Of a stretch of 64,000 bases of DNA, positions 36,186 to 44,863 are shown in pieces. The stretch is from Halomonas salipaludis (lineage in GTDB: Bacteria > Pseudomonadota > Gammaproteobacteria > Pseudomonadales > Halomonadaceae). A program made the position numbers and the translations under genes. Under the pieces are notes generated by a model, which saw only the letters and a list, made by a program, of their open reading frames with translations, was not told the origin of the DNA and searched no databases. The stretch's first letter is position 1, and the number at the start of each line of letters is the position of its first letter. The stretch is taken from contig NZ_NSKB01000003.1 in assembly GCF_002286975.1 (NCBI RefSeq), positions 372,001 to 436,000 on the forward strand, given 5' to 3'.

Positions 36186-36353
36186 TGTGGTGGGGCTTAC
36201 ATTCAAAGGGTTAGTGGCTTATGGACATTCTCTGACGCTGATCGACCGATGAGGTTTGTCGTAGTGGCCATCTAGCCATGGTTGAATGGTTAACCAAAAA
36301 GCAGAACGCCAGCAGCGACAGTGTCGCCGAATAATCCTTAGGGAGATATCATA

Positions 36354-37364
36354 ATGACAAATTACTCACGCCGAACCGTCTTGAAATTTGCTGCCGCCGG
36401 TGCTGCATCAACCGTGCTGACGCCGACTATGCTAATGGCCCAAGGCAACGGTTGGCCGGAGCGACCGCTAAACATGGTGGTACCCTTTGCAACTGGCGGT
36501 TATAACGACCGCTTGGCTCGCGCTTTTATTCCATTTCTCCAGGAAGAGCTCGGCCAACCACTAAGTGTTGCTAATCGTCCGGGGGCGGGCACTCAGTTAG
36601 GTAACACTTATTTTCTACAGCAGCCAAACGATGGCTATACACTGAAATGCAACTCTGTAGCTCCCTACATTCCGCTGACCATCTTGCTGCAGGATGCACC
36701 CTATTCGGCGGAAGATTTCCAGATGATTAACCTGCCGTCAAGGGACTTTACGTTAGCTGCAGCCCCTGGTGACACCGATCTGGAAAGTATGGAGGAAGTT
36801 ATCTCGCGCCTGCGTCAAGACCCTCGCAGCCTGAGCCTGGGTGTGCAGCCAGCGTCTGCAGACTATCTCAATTTAATGCTAATGCTAGATGCAGCGGGCA
36901 TCGATAGTTCAGAAATTCGCCTGGTAACGTATGACGGTGGCGGACCAGCCCGCAATGCTGCGGCAGGGGGACATGTCGATGTCGCCTTCGTAGGCGGTGA
37001 AGGCTTCTTACCATTGATTGATCGCATCAAACCATTGATGGCGTTCTCTGATAATCGTGTAGATGTCTATCCAGATACTATGTCCTCAGGTGAGCTTTCA
37101 GAGTCTATCGGCGAAGAAGTCGAATCAGTAGAAGGTTCTCAGCGCGGGTGGGTTGTCTCCAAGGCCTTTGTTGATGAGCACCCTGACCGTTACGAAATAC
37201 TGGTTGATGCTATTGAGCGTGCTACTAAGAATCCTGAGTGCATCGAAGCGCTTGAGGAACAGCAGCTGGCCACTACTTGGTATGGTCCGGAACAATCTCA
37301 GGAAGATTACTTGGCTAATTTCGAGTCGCTCGAGCGGCATATCGATCTACTTCGCGAATCTTAA
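36354..37364 (+). CDS. Tripartite tricarboxylate transporter receptor TctC (Bug family), system 2
   Basis: A 336-residue periplasmic receptor with a twin-arginine signal: SRRTVLKF at residues 5-12, hydrophobic AAAGAASTVLTPTML, cleavage near residue 29 (LMA-QGN). Mature-domain features include LNMVVPFATGGYNDRLARAF and NRPGAGTQLGNTYFLQQ. GGGAG precedes the ATG. It is followed by its own TctB and TctA. It differs widely from the first TctC, so the two systems probably take different acids or act under different conditions. Its unit is preceded by the best-matching copy of the island operator. Confidence 0.88.
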   Translation: MTNYSRRTVLKFAAAGAASTVLTPTMLMAQGNGWPERPLNMVVPFATGGYNDRLARAFIPFLQEELGQPLSVANRPGAGTQLGNTYFLQQPNDGYTLKCNSVAPYIPLTILLQDAPYSAEDFQMINLPSRDFTLAAAPGDTDLESMEEVISRLRQDPRSLSLGVQPASADYLNLMLMLDAAGIDSSEIRLVTYDGGGPARNAAAGGHVDVAFVGGEGFLPLIDRIKPLMAFSDNRVDVYPDTMSSGELSESIGEEVESVEGSQRGWVVSKAFVDEHPDRYEILVDAIERATKNPECIEALEEQQLATTWYGPEQSQEDYLANFESLERHIDLLRES

Positions 37365-37372
37365 TGCGTCTG

Positions 37373-37407
37373 CCCTCTGGCCAGTTTTGGCTAGGGGGCT
37401 AGTTTTT
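37373..37407 (+). terminator. Attenuator-like hairpin between tctC-2 and tctB-2
   Basis: CCCTCTGGCCA (37373-37383) can pair, with G-U pairs, with the TTGGCTAGGGGG segment ending at 37398, followed by a run of five T at 37403-37407. It resembles a partial terminator and could reduce TctBA relative to the receptor. Confidence 0.55.
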
Positions 37408-37438
37408 ATGTTTGCTTTCGGTCGTGGAGTATTCTGCC

Positions 37439-37945
37439 ATGCGAATCGGCAATAATCGTTATACCGTCGATTGGGGGCACTTGCTGGTCGTCACTGTGAT
37501 CGCGGTCATTTCTGCGGCATACTTGCGTGATACACTTGCCACCTCGACACATGTCAACAACATTCTTTTTGTATTGCCTGCTGTAATCGTAGCGTTGCTG
37601 CTTTGTCTTGCAATCCTACCGCAAATTGTACGTCGGGTAGATCCAGTCAAGGGAGCGCGAGAAAAGACCCGGCTAGATGTTAAGCCAGGTGAGCAGGTTA
37701 CAACCCAAAGTTGGACCGAACTGGGCTGGATAGCGCTCTTAATTGTTTGCTTTGGGACCTATGTCTATTTATTAGATCGTATCGGCTTTGATGTGGCCAG
37801 TTGGCTGTTTATTACTTTGGGGTTGTTCATATGCGGTGAGCGTCGCCCATTGCCTTTGATGATTTATCCGCCAATTGCGACCACATTGATTGTCGTCGGC
37901 TTTAATGCCCTTATCCCTTATCCTATGTACACGCTGATTTTCTGA
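37439..37945 (+). CDS. Tripartite tricarboxylate transporter small membrane subunit TctB, system 2
   Basis: A 168-residue protein with about four to five membrane helices (LLVVTVIAVISAAYL, NNILFVLPAVIVALLLCLAIL, LGWIALLIVCFGTYVYLL and VASWLFITLGLFICG), matching the TctB layout. The ATG at 37439 has GGAG nine bases upstream; the longer frame from 37412 overlaps the attenuator-like region. Position between TctC and TctA supports the call more than sequence does. Codon use is markedly A/T-rich relative to the flanking chromosome. Confidence 0.83.
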   Translation: MRIGNNRYTVDWGHLLVVTVIAVISAAYLRDTLATSTHVNNILFVLPAVIVALLLCLAILPQIVRRVDPVKGAREKTRLDVKPGEQVTTQSWTELGWIALLIVCFGTYVYLLDRIGFDVASWLFITLGLFICGERRPLPLMIYPPIATTLIVVGFNALIPYPMYTLIF

Positions 37946-37953
37946 GGTCCATT

Positions 37954-39468
37954 ATGATTGATTTAGTCGCTTCCAGCGCGGCATTACAGTTACTGGCCTC
38001 CTCTCCTGATGCCTGGCTGTGGGTTATACCTGGGCTAATGATCGGCTTAGTATTTGGCGCTATGCCAGGTATTTCCATTACCATGGCAATGGCAATTTTC
38101 TTGCCCGCCACTCTATATATGGATTTCCTGCCGGCTATTATTTTTCTAACTTCAATGTATACTGGTGCAGGATTTGGTGGGTCCGTGCCCGCTATTCTTA
38201 TGAATATTCCCGGGACGTCATCAGCAGTTGCAACGACTTTTGATGGCTATCCGATGGCTCGAGACGGACGACATAATGAGGCCATGGGGGTTGCGCTGAC
38301 CTCATCAGTTTTTGGCATGTTGCTAAGTTATTCAGTGCTATTTCTAGTTATTTCACCGCTGGCTGATATTGTACTGGGTATTGGACCGCTTGAGATGCTC
38401 GTGATTGCTCTATGGGGCATTCTGCTGCTCGGTTCACTAGCGGGAAAGCATATGACTAGGGGTATATTAGCCGGAATATTTGGTTTAATACTGGGTACCG
38501 TGGGAATGAACACAGCCGGCTATATGCGAGGTACTATGGGAGTGCCTTGGCTACTCGACGGTATTCCTGTTGTGCCAGCAATGATGGGGCTGCTGGCTGC
38601 TAGCCAGTTATTCAATCTAGTGAACTCTAATTTTCTAGTAGAAGATGAGTCTAAGCGCGGGATTAATGCTGGAAAAATATTTTATGGGTTTAGATTAGCA
38701 TTCAAGCATCCTATCGTCATTCTCCGTGGTTCTTTCATTGGGGTTTTTATAGGGGCAATACCAGGCGTCGGGTCCTCAATTTCTAATTTGCTTTCATATG
38801 CTTATACCAAGCGCGGAGATGACAATCCTGAAACCTTCGGCGAAGGTAATCCCAAGGGTGTTGTAGCTGCAGAAAGTGCCAATTCAAGTTCGGAGGGTGG
38901 CGCTATGGCTACCATGTTGGCACTGGGCATCCCTGGGGGAGGAGCGACGGCTATACTGCTAGCGGCTTTTGCCATGCACAATATCGTTGGTGGGCCTAGC
39001 TTTATCGCTAATAATCAAGAGATTGTCTATGCGATCTTGTTTTCCAATTTTGCTCAAGGGATTTTGCTGTTAGGAGTCGGTCTCGGTTTTGTATTCGTTG
39101 CCAGCTCTGTAGTGAGAGTGCCGCTACGTTATCTAGTTCCAACGGTTCTTTCAGTGGCTTGCTTCGGCGCCTATGCGGTAGATGGAAGTATGGCAGGTCC
39201 CATTACTTTATTTGTGTTCTCAGTGATCGGCTGGATGATGGCGCGATACGGTTATCCGGTGGCAGCTGTTGTGGTGGGTTTGCTTTTGGGAGGATTAGTA
39301 GAAACACAGCTCTTACGTTCTAACCAGGTGAGTGGTGGTGACTTTACTTATTTGTTTGATCGTCCTGCAGCGATGGCGATTATTGGTGTCATTGTATTCT
39401 CAATGGCATTTACTGCTTGGGCCAAGCGTCGTCGTAAACGTCGGGAGCTGACAGCCGCTAGTCGTTAA
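37954..39468 (+). CDS. Tripartite tricarboxylate transporter large membrane subunit TctA, system 2
   Basis: A 504-residue TctA protein with about 12 helices: GLVFGAMPGISITMAMAIFLP, AGFGGSVPAILMNIPGTSSAVATTFDGYPM, GVFIGAIPGVGSSISNLLSYAYTK and the central EGNPKGVVAAESANSSSEGGAMATMLALGIPGGG. GAGG precedes the ATG, eight bases after tctB. Compared with system 1, the first re-entrant motif is the more typical GxPGISITMA. An intrinsic terminator lies 14 bp downstream, so the unit ends here. Confidence 0.93.
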   Translation: MIDLVASSAALQLLASSPDAWLWVIPGLMIGLVFGAMPGISITMAMAIFLPATLYMDFLPAIIFLTSMYTGAGFGGSVPAILMNIPGTSSAVATTFDGYPMARDGRHNEAMGVALTSSVFGMLLSYSVLFLVISPLADIVLGIGPLEMLVIALWGILLLGSLAGKHMTRGILAGIFGLILGTVGMNTAGYMRGTMGVPWLLDGIPVVPAMMGLLAASQLFNLVNSNFLVEDESKRGINAGKIFYGFRLAFKHPIVILRGSFIGVFIGAIPGVGSSISNLLSYAYTKRGDDNPETFGEGNPKGVVAAESANSSSEGGAMATMLALGIPGGGATAILLAAFAMHNIVGGPSFIANNQEIVYAILFSNFAQGILLLGVGLGFVFVASSVVRVPLRYLVPTVLSVACFGAYAVDGSMAGPITLFVFSVIGWMMARYGYPVAAVVVGLLLGGLVETQLLRSNQVSGGDFTYLFDRPAAMAIIGVIVFSMAFTAWAKRRRKRRELTAASR

Positions 39469-39482
39469 GCTTTATATTTGTA

Positions 39483-39513
39483 AGCCGGCGCTCTATTCGG
39501 AGGGCCGGCTTTT
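39483..39513 (+). terminator. Intrinsic terminator after tctA-2
   Basis: AGCCGGC (39483-39489) pairs with GCCGGCT (39504-39510), extended by CTC/GAG, and is followed by TTTGTTGTTG. It ends the TctCBA-2 transcript. Confidence 0.8.
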
Positions 39514-39624
39514 GTTGTTGATATTTTATTGAGCCTATGATGAAGTTGTGATCTCTCGATACAGATGCTTGCAGTTACAAGTAATTAGTTTTTAAACCAT
39601 GTCATACAAACCGGAGGTTTATTT

Positions 39625-41196
39625 ATGCTTGCAGTGACACCCCAAGCTCTAAAGCAGTGCTTGGCCACTGTTGGAAAGGAAATCGCCTTGCTTGACATCC
39701 GGGAGTTTGGTGAGTATGGCATGGGTCACCCATTTCATGCTGTTAATTTACCTCTAAGCCGACTTGAAATAGGTATCTGGCGTTTGGTGCCACGTCTCTC
39801 CACGCCCATTGTAGTAATAGATGAGAAGGATGAAGGGCGTGCCCGTCACGCTATACAGTGCCTAATGCACCTTGGCTATTGCGACGTTTCATGGTTGGAG
39901 GGAGGTATTGTAGCTTGGCGGGAAGCGGGCCATGGTGTTTTTTCTGGTGTCAATGTGGTAAGTAAAGCGTTCGGTGAGCTGGTGCATGAGCGCTATCATA
40001 CCCCGTCGATACATGCCGTTACGTTGGCTGATTGGCAGCAAAGAGGGAGAAGCGTATACGTCATTGACGGTCGACCTATTGACGAGTATCGCAAGATGAA
40101 CATCCCTAACAGTACTTGTTGCCCTAATGGCGAGTTAGTCAAACGACTCCCGTCGATACTTGATGGTGATACCGCGACCCCTGTAGTGATCAACTGTGCG
40201 GGCCGCACCCGCAGTATCATTGGTGCCCAGACTCTGCGATGGTTAGGAATTGAGAATCCTGTTTATGCCCTCGAGAACGGCACCCAAGGCTGGAGGCTAG
40301 CAGGTTTCGAGCTCGAACATGGTAGTGAGCGAAATCTTCCACCCCAAATACGAAATGAGTCATCATTTGGTGTTTCGGCACGTCAGCTTGCCGAAGCAAA
40401 TGGTGCTAGAGCTATTGAAGCCCGGACCGCGCGCTCATGGTTAGATGACAGTCATCGCACTACCTATCTTTTCGACGTGCGCAGCGCTGAAGAGTACTGG
40501 AAGGCTAGTGCCGTTGGAGCTATACATGCTCCAGGAGGCCAACTGATCCAAGCCACGGATCAGTGGGTCGGGGTATATCGCTCACGAATTGTACTAATTG
40601 ATGACGATGAGTGTCGTGCCCCTGTTGTTGCCGCTTGGCTGGCGTTGATGGGTATAGAGGTTGCTTGGCTAAAGGGTGGAAAGTCAGAGTGGACCGAGTT
40701 GGCGTCGTCGTACCCACCGATGCAGCCCTTCTCTGCTCCATCCCCTCCGGCTATTACTGATATCGAAACCGCTCTCGATCCACGAACCCTTACGCTGGAT
40801 GTTAGATCGGCTATGGAATTTCGAAATGGCCACTTACCTGGCTCGCGATGGATTAACCGCGCACTGCTCGAATGCCAACTGGTAGACGTGGATATCACTC
40901 ACCCGGTAGTGCTTGTCGGCGATGCAGGAAGAGCCGCTTGCTTAGCGCCGGATCTTACAGCAAAGGGGTTCAAGAAAATCGGTTGGCTCAGAGACGATAT
41001 TGTTTCATGGAAGAAAAGTGGCGTTCGGCTAGAAAGCAGCCCTGATGACCCCAGCGACGCAAGCTGCATAGACTATTTATTTTTCGTCCATGATCGACAC
41101 GATGGAAACCTAGAAGCATCTCGTCGCTACTTGGCTTGGGAGCTTGGCTTACTTGCACAGTTAGATGCCGATGAGCGCGCTTCTTTTTTGATTTAA
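39625..41196 (+). CDS. Four-domain rhodanese-like protein
   Basis: A 523-residue protein made of four rhodanese-like domains, at about residues 1-105, 115-232, 248-362 and 372-470. Only domain 2 keeps the active-site cysteine loop, C191-AGRTRS after the strand VVIN. At the equivalent position domain 1 has Glu (VVIDEKDEGR), domain 3 Asp (VLIDDDECR) and domain 4 Gly (VVLVGDAGR). It has no signal peptide. The role would be sulfur transfer or, given three inactive domains, scaffolding. CGGAGG precedes the ATG. It stands alone at the right end of the island, after a terminator, in the same A+T-rich context as TctCBA-2. Confidence 0.85.
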   Translation: MLAVTPQALKQCLATVGKEIALLDIREFGEYGMGHPFHAVNLPLSRLEIGIWRLVPRLSTPIVVIDEKDEGRARHAIQCLMHLGYCDVSWLEGGIVAWREAGHGVFSGVNVVSKAFGELVHERYHTPSIHAVTLADWQQRGRSVYVIDGRPIDEYRKMNIPNSTCCPNGELVKRLPSILDGDTATPVVINCAGRTRSIIGAQTLRWLGIENPVYALENGTQGWRLAGFELEHGSERNLPPQIRNESSFGVSARQLAEANGARAIEARTARSWLDDSHRTTYLFDVRSAEEYWKASAVGAIHAPGGQLIQATDQWVGVYRSRIVLIDDDECRAPVVAAWLALMGIEVAWLKGGKSEWTELASSYPPMQPFSAPSPPAITDIETALDPRTLTLDVRSAMEFRNGHLPGSRWINRALLECQLVDVDITHPVVLVGDAGRAACLAPDLTAKGFKKIGWLRDDIVSWKKSGVRLESSPDDPSDASCIDYLFFVHDRHDGNLEASRRYLAWELGLLAQLDADERASFLI

Positions 41197-41563
41197 TAAC
41201 GAGTGTTGAGTTTTTCGTGTTATCTGCTCTTATGCTGTGGCCACTAAAGTTTTCATTCAAGACGTTAGTGTTGCTTCCAATATATTTATATGTAAGAAAG
41301 AATGTCGGTATATGGCTGAAGGTGCCTCGCCGCTTCCAGCGAAGACATCTTTTTCTGTTTTTTACAAGAGTATTCGAATACTAATCGGCGAGCGTTAAGT
41401 GATTGATGTATTGTTCAAATGGTATTCTATGCTTCTTATCTAGACTCAGGTTTGACATTGCTGTTTGCGAGGATATAAATTTTTATTCATTTTTCTTCGT
41501 GTTTCAGTTTGTTAGTGATAAAGTGGCAGGGCGAGTGTGATAGTAAAGCACGAGGAGACAATA
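41197..41563. other. A+T-rich gene-free stretch at the island's right edge
   Basis: No gene seen. Composition changes from A+T-rich to the G+C-rich chromosome at its right end. It contains a good promoter at 41452-41479 for the operon that follows. No tRNA, integrase or attachment site was recognised. Confidence 0.6.
41452..41479 (+). promoter_or_regulatory. Sigma-70-type promoter for the dapA-like operon
   Basis: TTGACA (41452-41457), a 16-bp spacer and TATAAA (41474-41479). A transcript starting near 41486 would have a leader of about 78 nt before the ATG at 41564. Confidence 0.6.
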
Positions 41564-42472
41564 ATGAATTCCAGCAGCGCCAGCGGCAAGGTGTGGTCAC
41601 CAGTAGTAACGCCGTTTCACGAAGACTTGTCCCCCGACCTGCGACGCTATATCGAGCACTGCCAGTGGCTGGTCGACAATGACGTGGGGTTGGCCGTCTT
41701 CGGTACCAACTCCGAGGCCAATTCGCTGAGTGTAAGTCACAAGCAGCAGCTGCTCGATGGCCTGGTTGAGGCCGGCATACCGGGCAACCGACTGATGCCG
41801 GGTACCGGCAGCTGCGCCATCGAGGATGCCGTGACGCTGAGCCGGCACGCCCTGGAGGCGGGTTGCCACGGCGTGCTGATGCTACCGCCGTTCTACTACA
41901 AGAACGTGCCCGATGAGGGGCTTTATCGCTATTTCGCCGAAGTGGTCGAGCGGGTCGGCGATGCGGCGCTCAAGATCTATCTCTACCACATTCCGCCGGT
42001 GGCCCAGGTACCGATCAGCCTTGGCCTGATCGAGCGGCTGCGCAAGGCCTATCCCGAGACCTTCGTCGGTATCAAGGACAGTTCCGGCGATTGGGATAAC
42101 ACCCGGACCATGATCCAGCAGTTCGCCGGCGATGGCTTCCAGGTCTACGCCGGCAATGAGCGATTCCTGCTGCAAACCATGCGCGAGGGTGGCGCAGGCT
42201 GCATCAGTGCCACCGCCAACGTCAACGGCCGGGCTATCGTAGCGCTGGCCAGGCAGTGGCAGCAGAGCGACGCCGACCAGGCACAGCTGGCGCTGAATGC
42301 CACCCGTGAGGTGTTCGAAGGCTTCCCGATGATCCCTGCGCTCAAGTCGGCGATTGCCGACTTCCGCGACAGCGACGACTGGTGCCGGGTGCGCCCGCCG
42401 CTGGTGGCGCTGGATGCAGCGCAGCGTCGTCAGCTCGCCACCGTGCTCGATGAGCACGGCTTCTCCATGTGA
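41564..42472 (+). CDS. Dihydrodipicolinate synthase/N-acetylneuraminate lyase family protein
   Basis: A 302-residue class I aldolase-fold protein. The ATG at 41564 has GAGGAG seven bases upstream, better than the ATG at 41537. Visible are the carboxylate-binding loop GTNSEANSLS (about 47-56), the catalytic tyrosine in IYLYHIPP (Y141) and the Schiff-base lysine K171 in GIKDSSGD. Family members cleave or condense 2-keto acids, for example dihydrodipicolinate, sialic acid or 2-keto-3-deoxy sugar acids. With a 2-hydroxyacid dehydrogenase and an enolase-superfamily gene downstream, a sugar-acid or hydroxy-acid pathway is likely. The precise substrate is unknown. Confidence 0.87.
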   Translation: MNSSSASGKVWSPVVTPFHEDLSPDLRRYIEHCQWLVDNDVGLAVFGTNSEANSLSVSHKQQLLDGLVEAGIPGNRLMPGTGSCAIEDAVTLSRHALEAGCHGVLMLPPFYYKNVPDEGLYRYFAEVVERVGDAALKIYLYHIPPVAQVPISLGLIERLRKAYPETFVGIKDSSGDWDNTRTMIQQFAGDGFQVYAGNERFLLQTMREGGAGCISATANVNGRAIVALARQWQQSDADQAQLALNATREVFEGFPMIPALKSAIADFRDSDDWCRVRPPLVALDAAQRRQLATVLDEHGFSM

Positions 42473-42488
42473 GTGCAGGAACCCTTCG

Positions 42489-43673
42489 ATGACGCAACGC
42501 AACCGCAAGCTGGCCGGTATCCTCAATCTCCACGACTTCGAGGTGGCGGCCAGAAAGAAACTGCCGCGGCCGATCTTCGGCTACGTGTACAACGCCGCCG
42601 AGGACCGCAAGACCTATCAGGCCAACCGCAGTGCCTTCGACGACTACCGCTTCGTGCCGCGCACCTTCGTCAATGTCTCGTCGATCTCGCTCGAGACCAC
42701 GCTGTTCGGTGAGACCCACCAGGCACCCTTCGGCATCGCGCCAATGGGCATCAGCGCCATCTCTGCCTATCGAGGCGACCTGGTGATGGCTCAGGCAGCC
42801 AAGCAGGCGGGCATCCCGATGATTCTCAGCGGCACCTCGCTGATTCCCATGGAAGAGGTCGCCGCCCAGGGGGCTACCGATTGGTTCCAGGCCTATCTGC
42901 CGGGCACGCCGGATGCCATCGAGGCGCTGATCAAGCGTGTCAAGCGCGCCGGTTTCCAGAACCTGGTGGTGACCCTGGACTACCCGGTGCCCCCCAATCC
43001 CGAGCACAATATCCGCAGTGGCTTCTCATCACCGCTCAAGCCCAGTCTGCGGCTGGCGCTGGACGGTCTGCTGCGGCCGCGCTGGCTGCTGGACACCTTC
43101 TGTCGCACGCTGCTGCGCCACGGCATGCCGCACTTCGAGAACAACTACGCCCAGCGCGGCGCGCCGATCATCTCGCGGCACGTGGCCCGTGACTTTTCCG
43201 GCCGCAGCCACTTCGACTGGGAGTACCTCGACCTGGTGCGCCGGTTGTGGCCGGGGCGCCTGGTGGTCAAGGGCGTGCTGCACCCCGAGGATGCGGTGCG
43301 CGCGCGTGATGCCGGGGTCGACGGCATCATCCTCTCCAACCACGGCGGGCGCCAGCTGGACGGCAGCGTCTCGCCGCTGCAGGTGCTGCCGCGGGTGGTG
43401 GCCGATGTGCCGGATATCCCGATCATGATCGACAGCGGCTTCCGCCGCGGCAGCGACGTGATCAAGGCGCTGGCGCTGGGGGCCAGCTTCGTATTCCTCG
43501 GGCGGCCCTTCAACTATGCCGCGGCCTGCGCCGGCGAGGCCGGGGTGCGCCATGCCGCGACCCTGCTGGCCGATGAGGTGCGCCGCGACATGGCGCTGCT
43601 CGGCGTCACCGAGATCGGCGGCCTGAGCCGCGAGCATCTCTACGAGACCAGCCGCCTGGCCCGCGGCGCCTGA
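42489..43673 (+). CDS. FMN-dependent alpha-hydroxy-acid dehydrogenase (LldD family)
   Basis: A 394-residue flavoprotein of the L-lactate dehydrogenase/glycolate oxidase/mandelate dehydrogenase family. The start at 42489 gives the usual LNLHDFEVAARKKLP N terminus; the open frame upstream lies within the preceding gene. Key features are YVYNAAEDRKTY, FGIAPMGISAI, the flavin-proximal lysine in VVKGVLHPEDA (K261), catalytic H285 in LSNHGGRQLDG, and the FMN-phosphate loop IDSGFRRGSDVIKAL. It oxidises a 2-hydroxyacid to a 2-keto acid, passing electrons to quinone or oxygen. The substrate could be lactate, or a product of the adjacent enzymes. It lies 16 bp after the dapA-like gene. Confidence 0.9.
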   Translation: MTQRNRKLAGILNLHDFEVAARKKLPRPIFGYVYNAAEDRKTYQANRSAFDDYRFVPRTFVNVSSISLETTLFGETHQAPFGIAPMGISAISAYRGDLVMAQAAKQAGIPMILSGTSLIPMEEVAAQGATDWFQAYLPGTPDAIEALIKRVKRAGFQNLVVTLDYPVPPNPEHNIRSGFSSPLKPSLRLALDGLLRPRWLLDTFCRTLLRHGMPHFENNYAQRGAPIISRHVARDFSGRSHFDWEYLDLVRRLWPGRLVVKGVLHPEDAVRARDAGVDGIILSNHGGRQLDGSVSPLQVLPRVVADVPDIPIMIDSGFRRGSDVIKALALGASFVFLGRPFNYAAACAGEAGVRHAATLLADEVRRDMALLGVTEIGGLSREHLYETSRLARGA

Positions 43674-43704
43674 CCGCAACCAAAAGCCACCAGGAAGCCT
43701 TGTC

Positions 43705-44856
43705 ATGCGTATTACCGATATTCGCGCCTCGATCCATGCTCTCAACGTCGATGTGCCCGGCGTCGAGGCGTCGGTGGAGCGCCGCGTGTTCGTGTTCGTC
43801 GAGGTCGAGACCGACGCCGGCATTACCGGATTCGGCCTGACCGGCGCCATGCTGCCGGCGGCGGCGGTGGCCTGCATCGAGCATCACCTCAAGCCGGCGC
43901 TGCTAGGCATGCCGGCGCTGTCCCGCGAGCGCATCCACGCCCACGTCTGGCGTAAGCTCAATATTCGCGGCTATACCGGGGTGATCTCCAACGCGCTGTC
44001 GGCCATCGATATCGCGCTGTGGGATATCTGGGGCAAGCAGGAGCAGCGCTCGGTGCACGAGCTGATCGGTGGCTATCGCGACTGGGCACCGACCTACGCC
44101 ACCTTCGGCTATCCGTTCTTCGATACCGACCAGCTTGCCGAGCACGCCAAGCGCTTCCTCGCCGATGGCCACCGGATGCTCAAGATGGTGGTGGGCGGCG
44201 ATCCGTCACGCAGCTGGAAGGATGACGTGGAGCGAGTGCGCTGCGTGCGCGAGGCGATCGGCGGCGCCGCCGACCTGATCATCGACGCCAACTGCTGGTT
44301 CGATCCCTTCGAGGCGCGCCAGCTGGCCCAGGCGGTGGCCGACTGCCGGCTGCTGTGGTTCGAGGAGCCGATCCAGCAGAACGACGTGCGCGCGCTGGCC
44401 GACTTGCGCAGCCAGGTCAGCATGCCGCTGGCGGTCGGCCAGATGGAGGGTAACCGCTGGCGCTACCGCGAGTTCATCGCCGAGCGGGCGGTGGACATCA
44501 TCCAGCCCAACGTGATCTACAACGGTGGCTTCACCGAGTCGATCAAGGTGGCGCACATGGCTCAAGCCTTCAATATGCCGATGACCAACGGCGGCGGCTG
44601 GCCGATCTTCAACATGCACCTGCTGTGCGGCTTGATGAACGGCGGCGCGGTGGAGTTCCACTACGGCATCTGGCAGGTCGGCAAGCACTTCTTCCACGGC
44701 ACTCCCGACCCCGAGAACGGTCGCATGCAGCTGTCAGGGGCGCCGGGGCTCGGCTTCACACCCAACTACGACGCGCTCGAGGCGGCGCGTCTCGATGCAA
44801 CCCAGCTCGCCACCTCGAGCAGCCACGATGCCCACGGCTATCGCCTGAGGGGCTGA
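43705..44856 (+). CDS. Enolase-superfamily (mandelate racemase/muconate cycloisomerase-like) protein
   Basis: A 383-residue enolase-superfamily protein with the N-terminal capping domain and a C-terminal barrel. Metal ligands D194 (LIIDANCWFD) and E220 (WFEEPIQQND) are present, with Q246 or E248 (VGQMEGNRW) at the third position. The usual KxK motif on the second strand reads KMV (K160, V162), so the second, base-acting lysine is absent. This argues against a mandelate-racemase two-base mechanism and for an acid-sugar dehydratase-like activity. AGGAA precedes the ATG. It is the last gene of the three-gene operon; the substrate is unknown. Confidence 0.87.
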   Translation: MRITDIRASIHALNVDVPGVEASVERRVFVFVEVETDAGITGFGLTGAMLPAAAVACIEHHLKPALLGMPALSRERIHAHVWRKLNIRGYTGVISNALSAIDIALWDIWGKQEQRSVHELIGGYRDWAPTYATFGYPFFDTDQLAEHAKRFLADGHRMLKMVVGGDPSRSWKDDVERVRCVREAIGGAADLIIDANCWFDPFEARQLAQAVADCRLLWFEEPIQQNDVRALADLRSQVSMPLAVGQMEGNRWRYREFIAERAVDIIQPNVIYNGGFTESIKVAHMAQAFNMPMTNGGGWPIFNMHLLCGLMNGGAVEFHYGIWQVGKHFFHGTPDPENGRMQLSGAPGLGFTPNYDALEAARLDATQLATSSSHDAHGYRLRG

Positions 44857-44863
44857 GCGCGGC

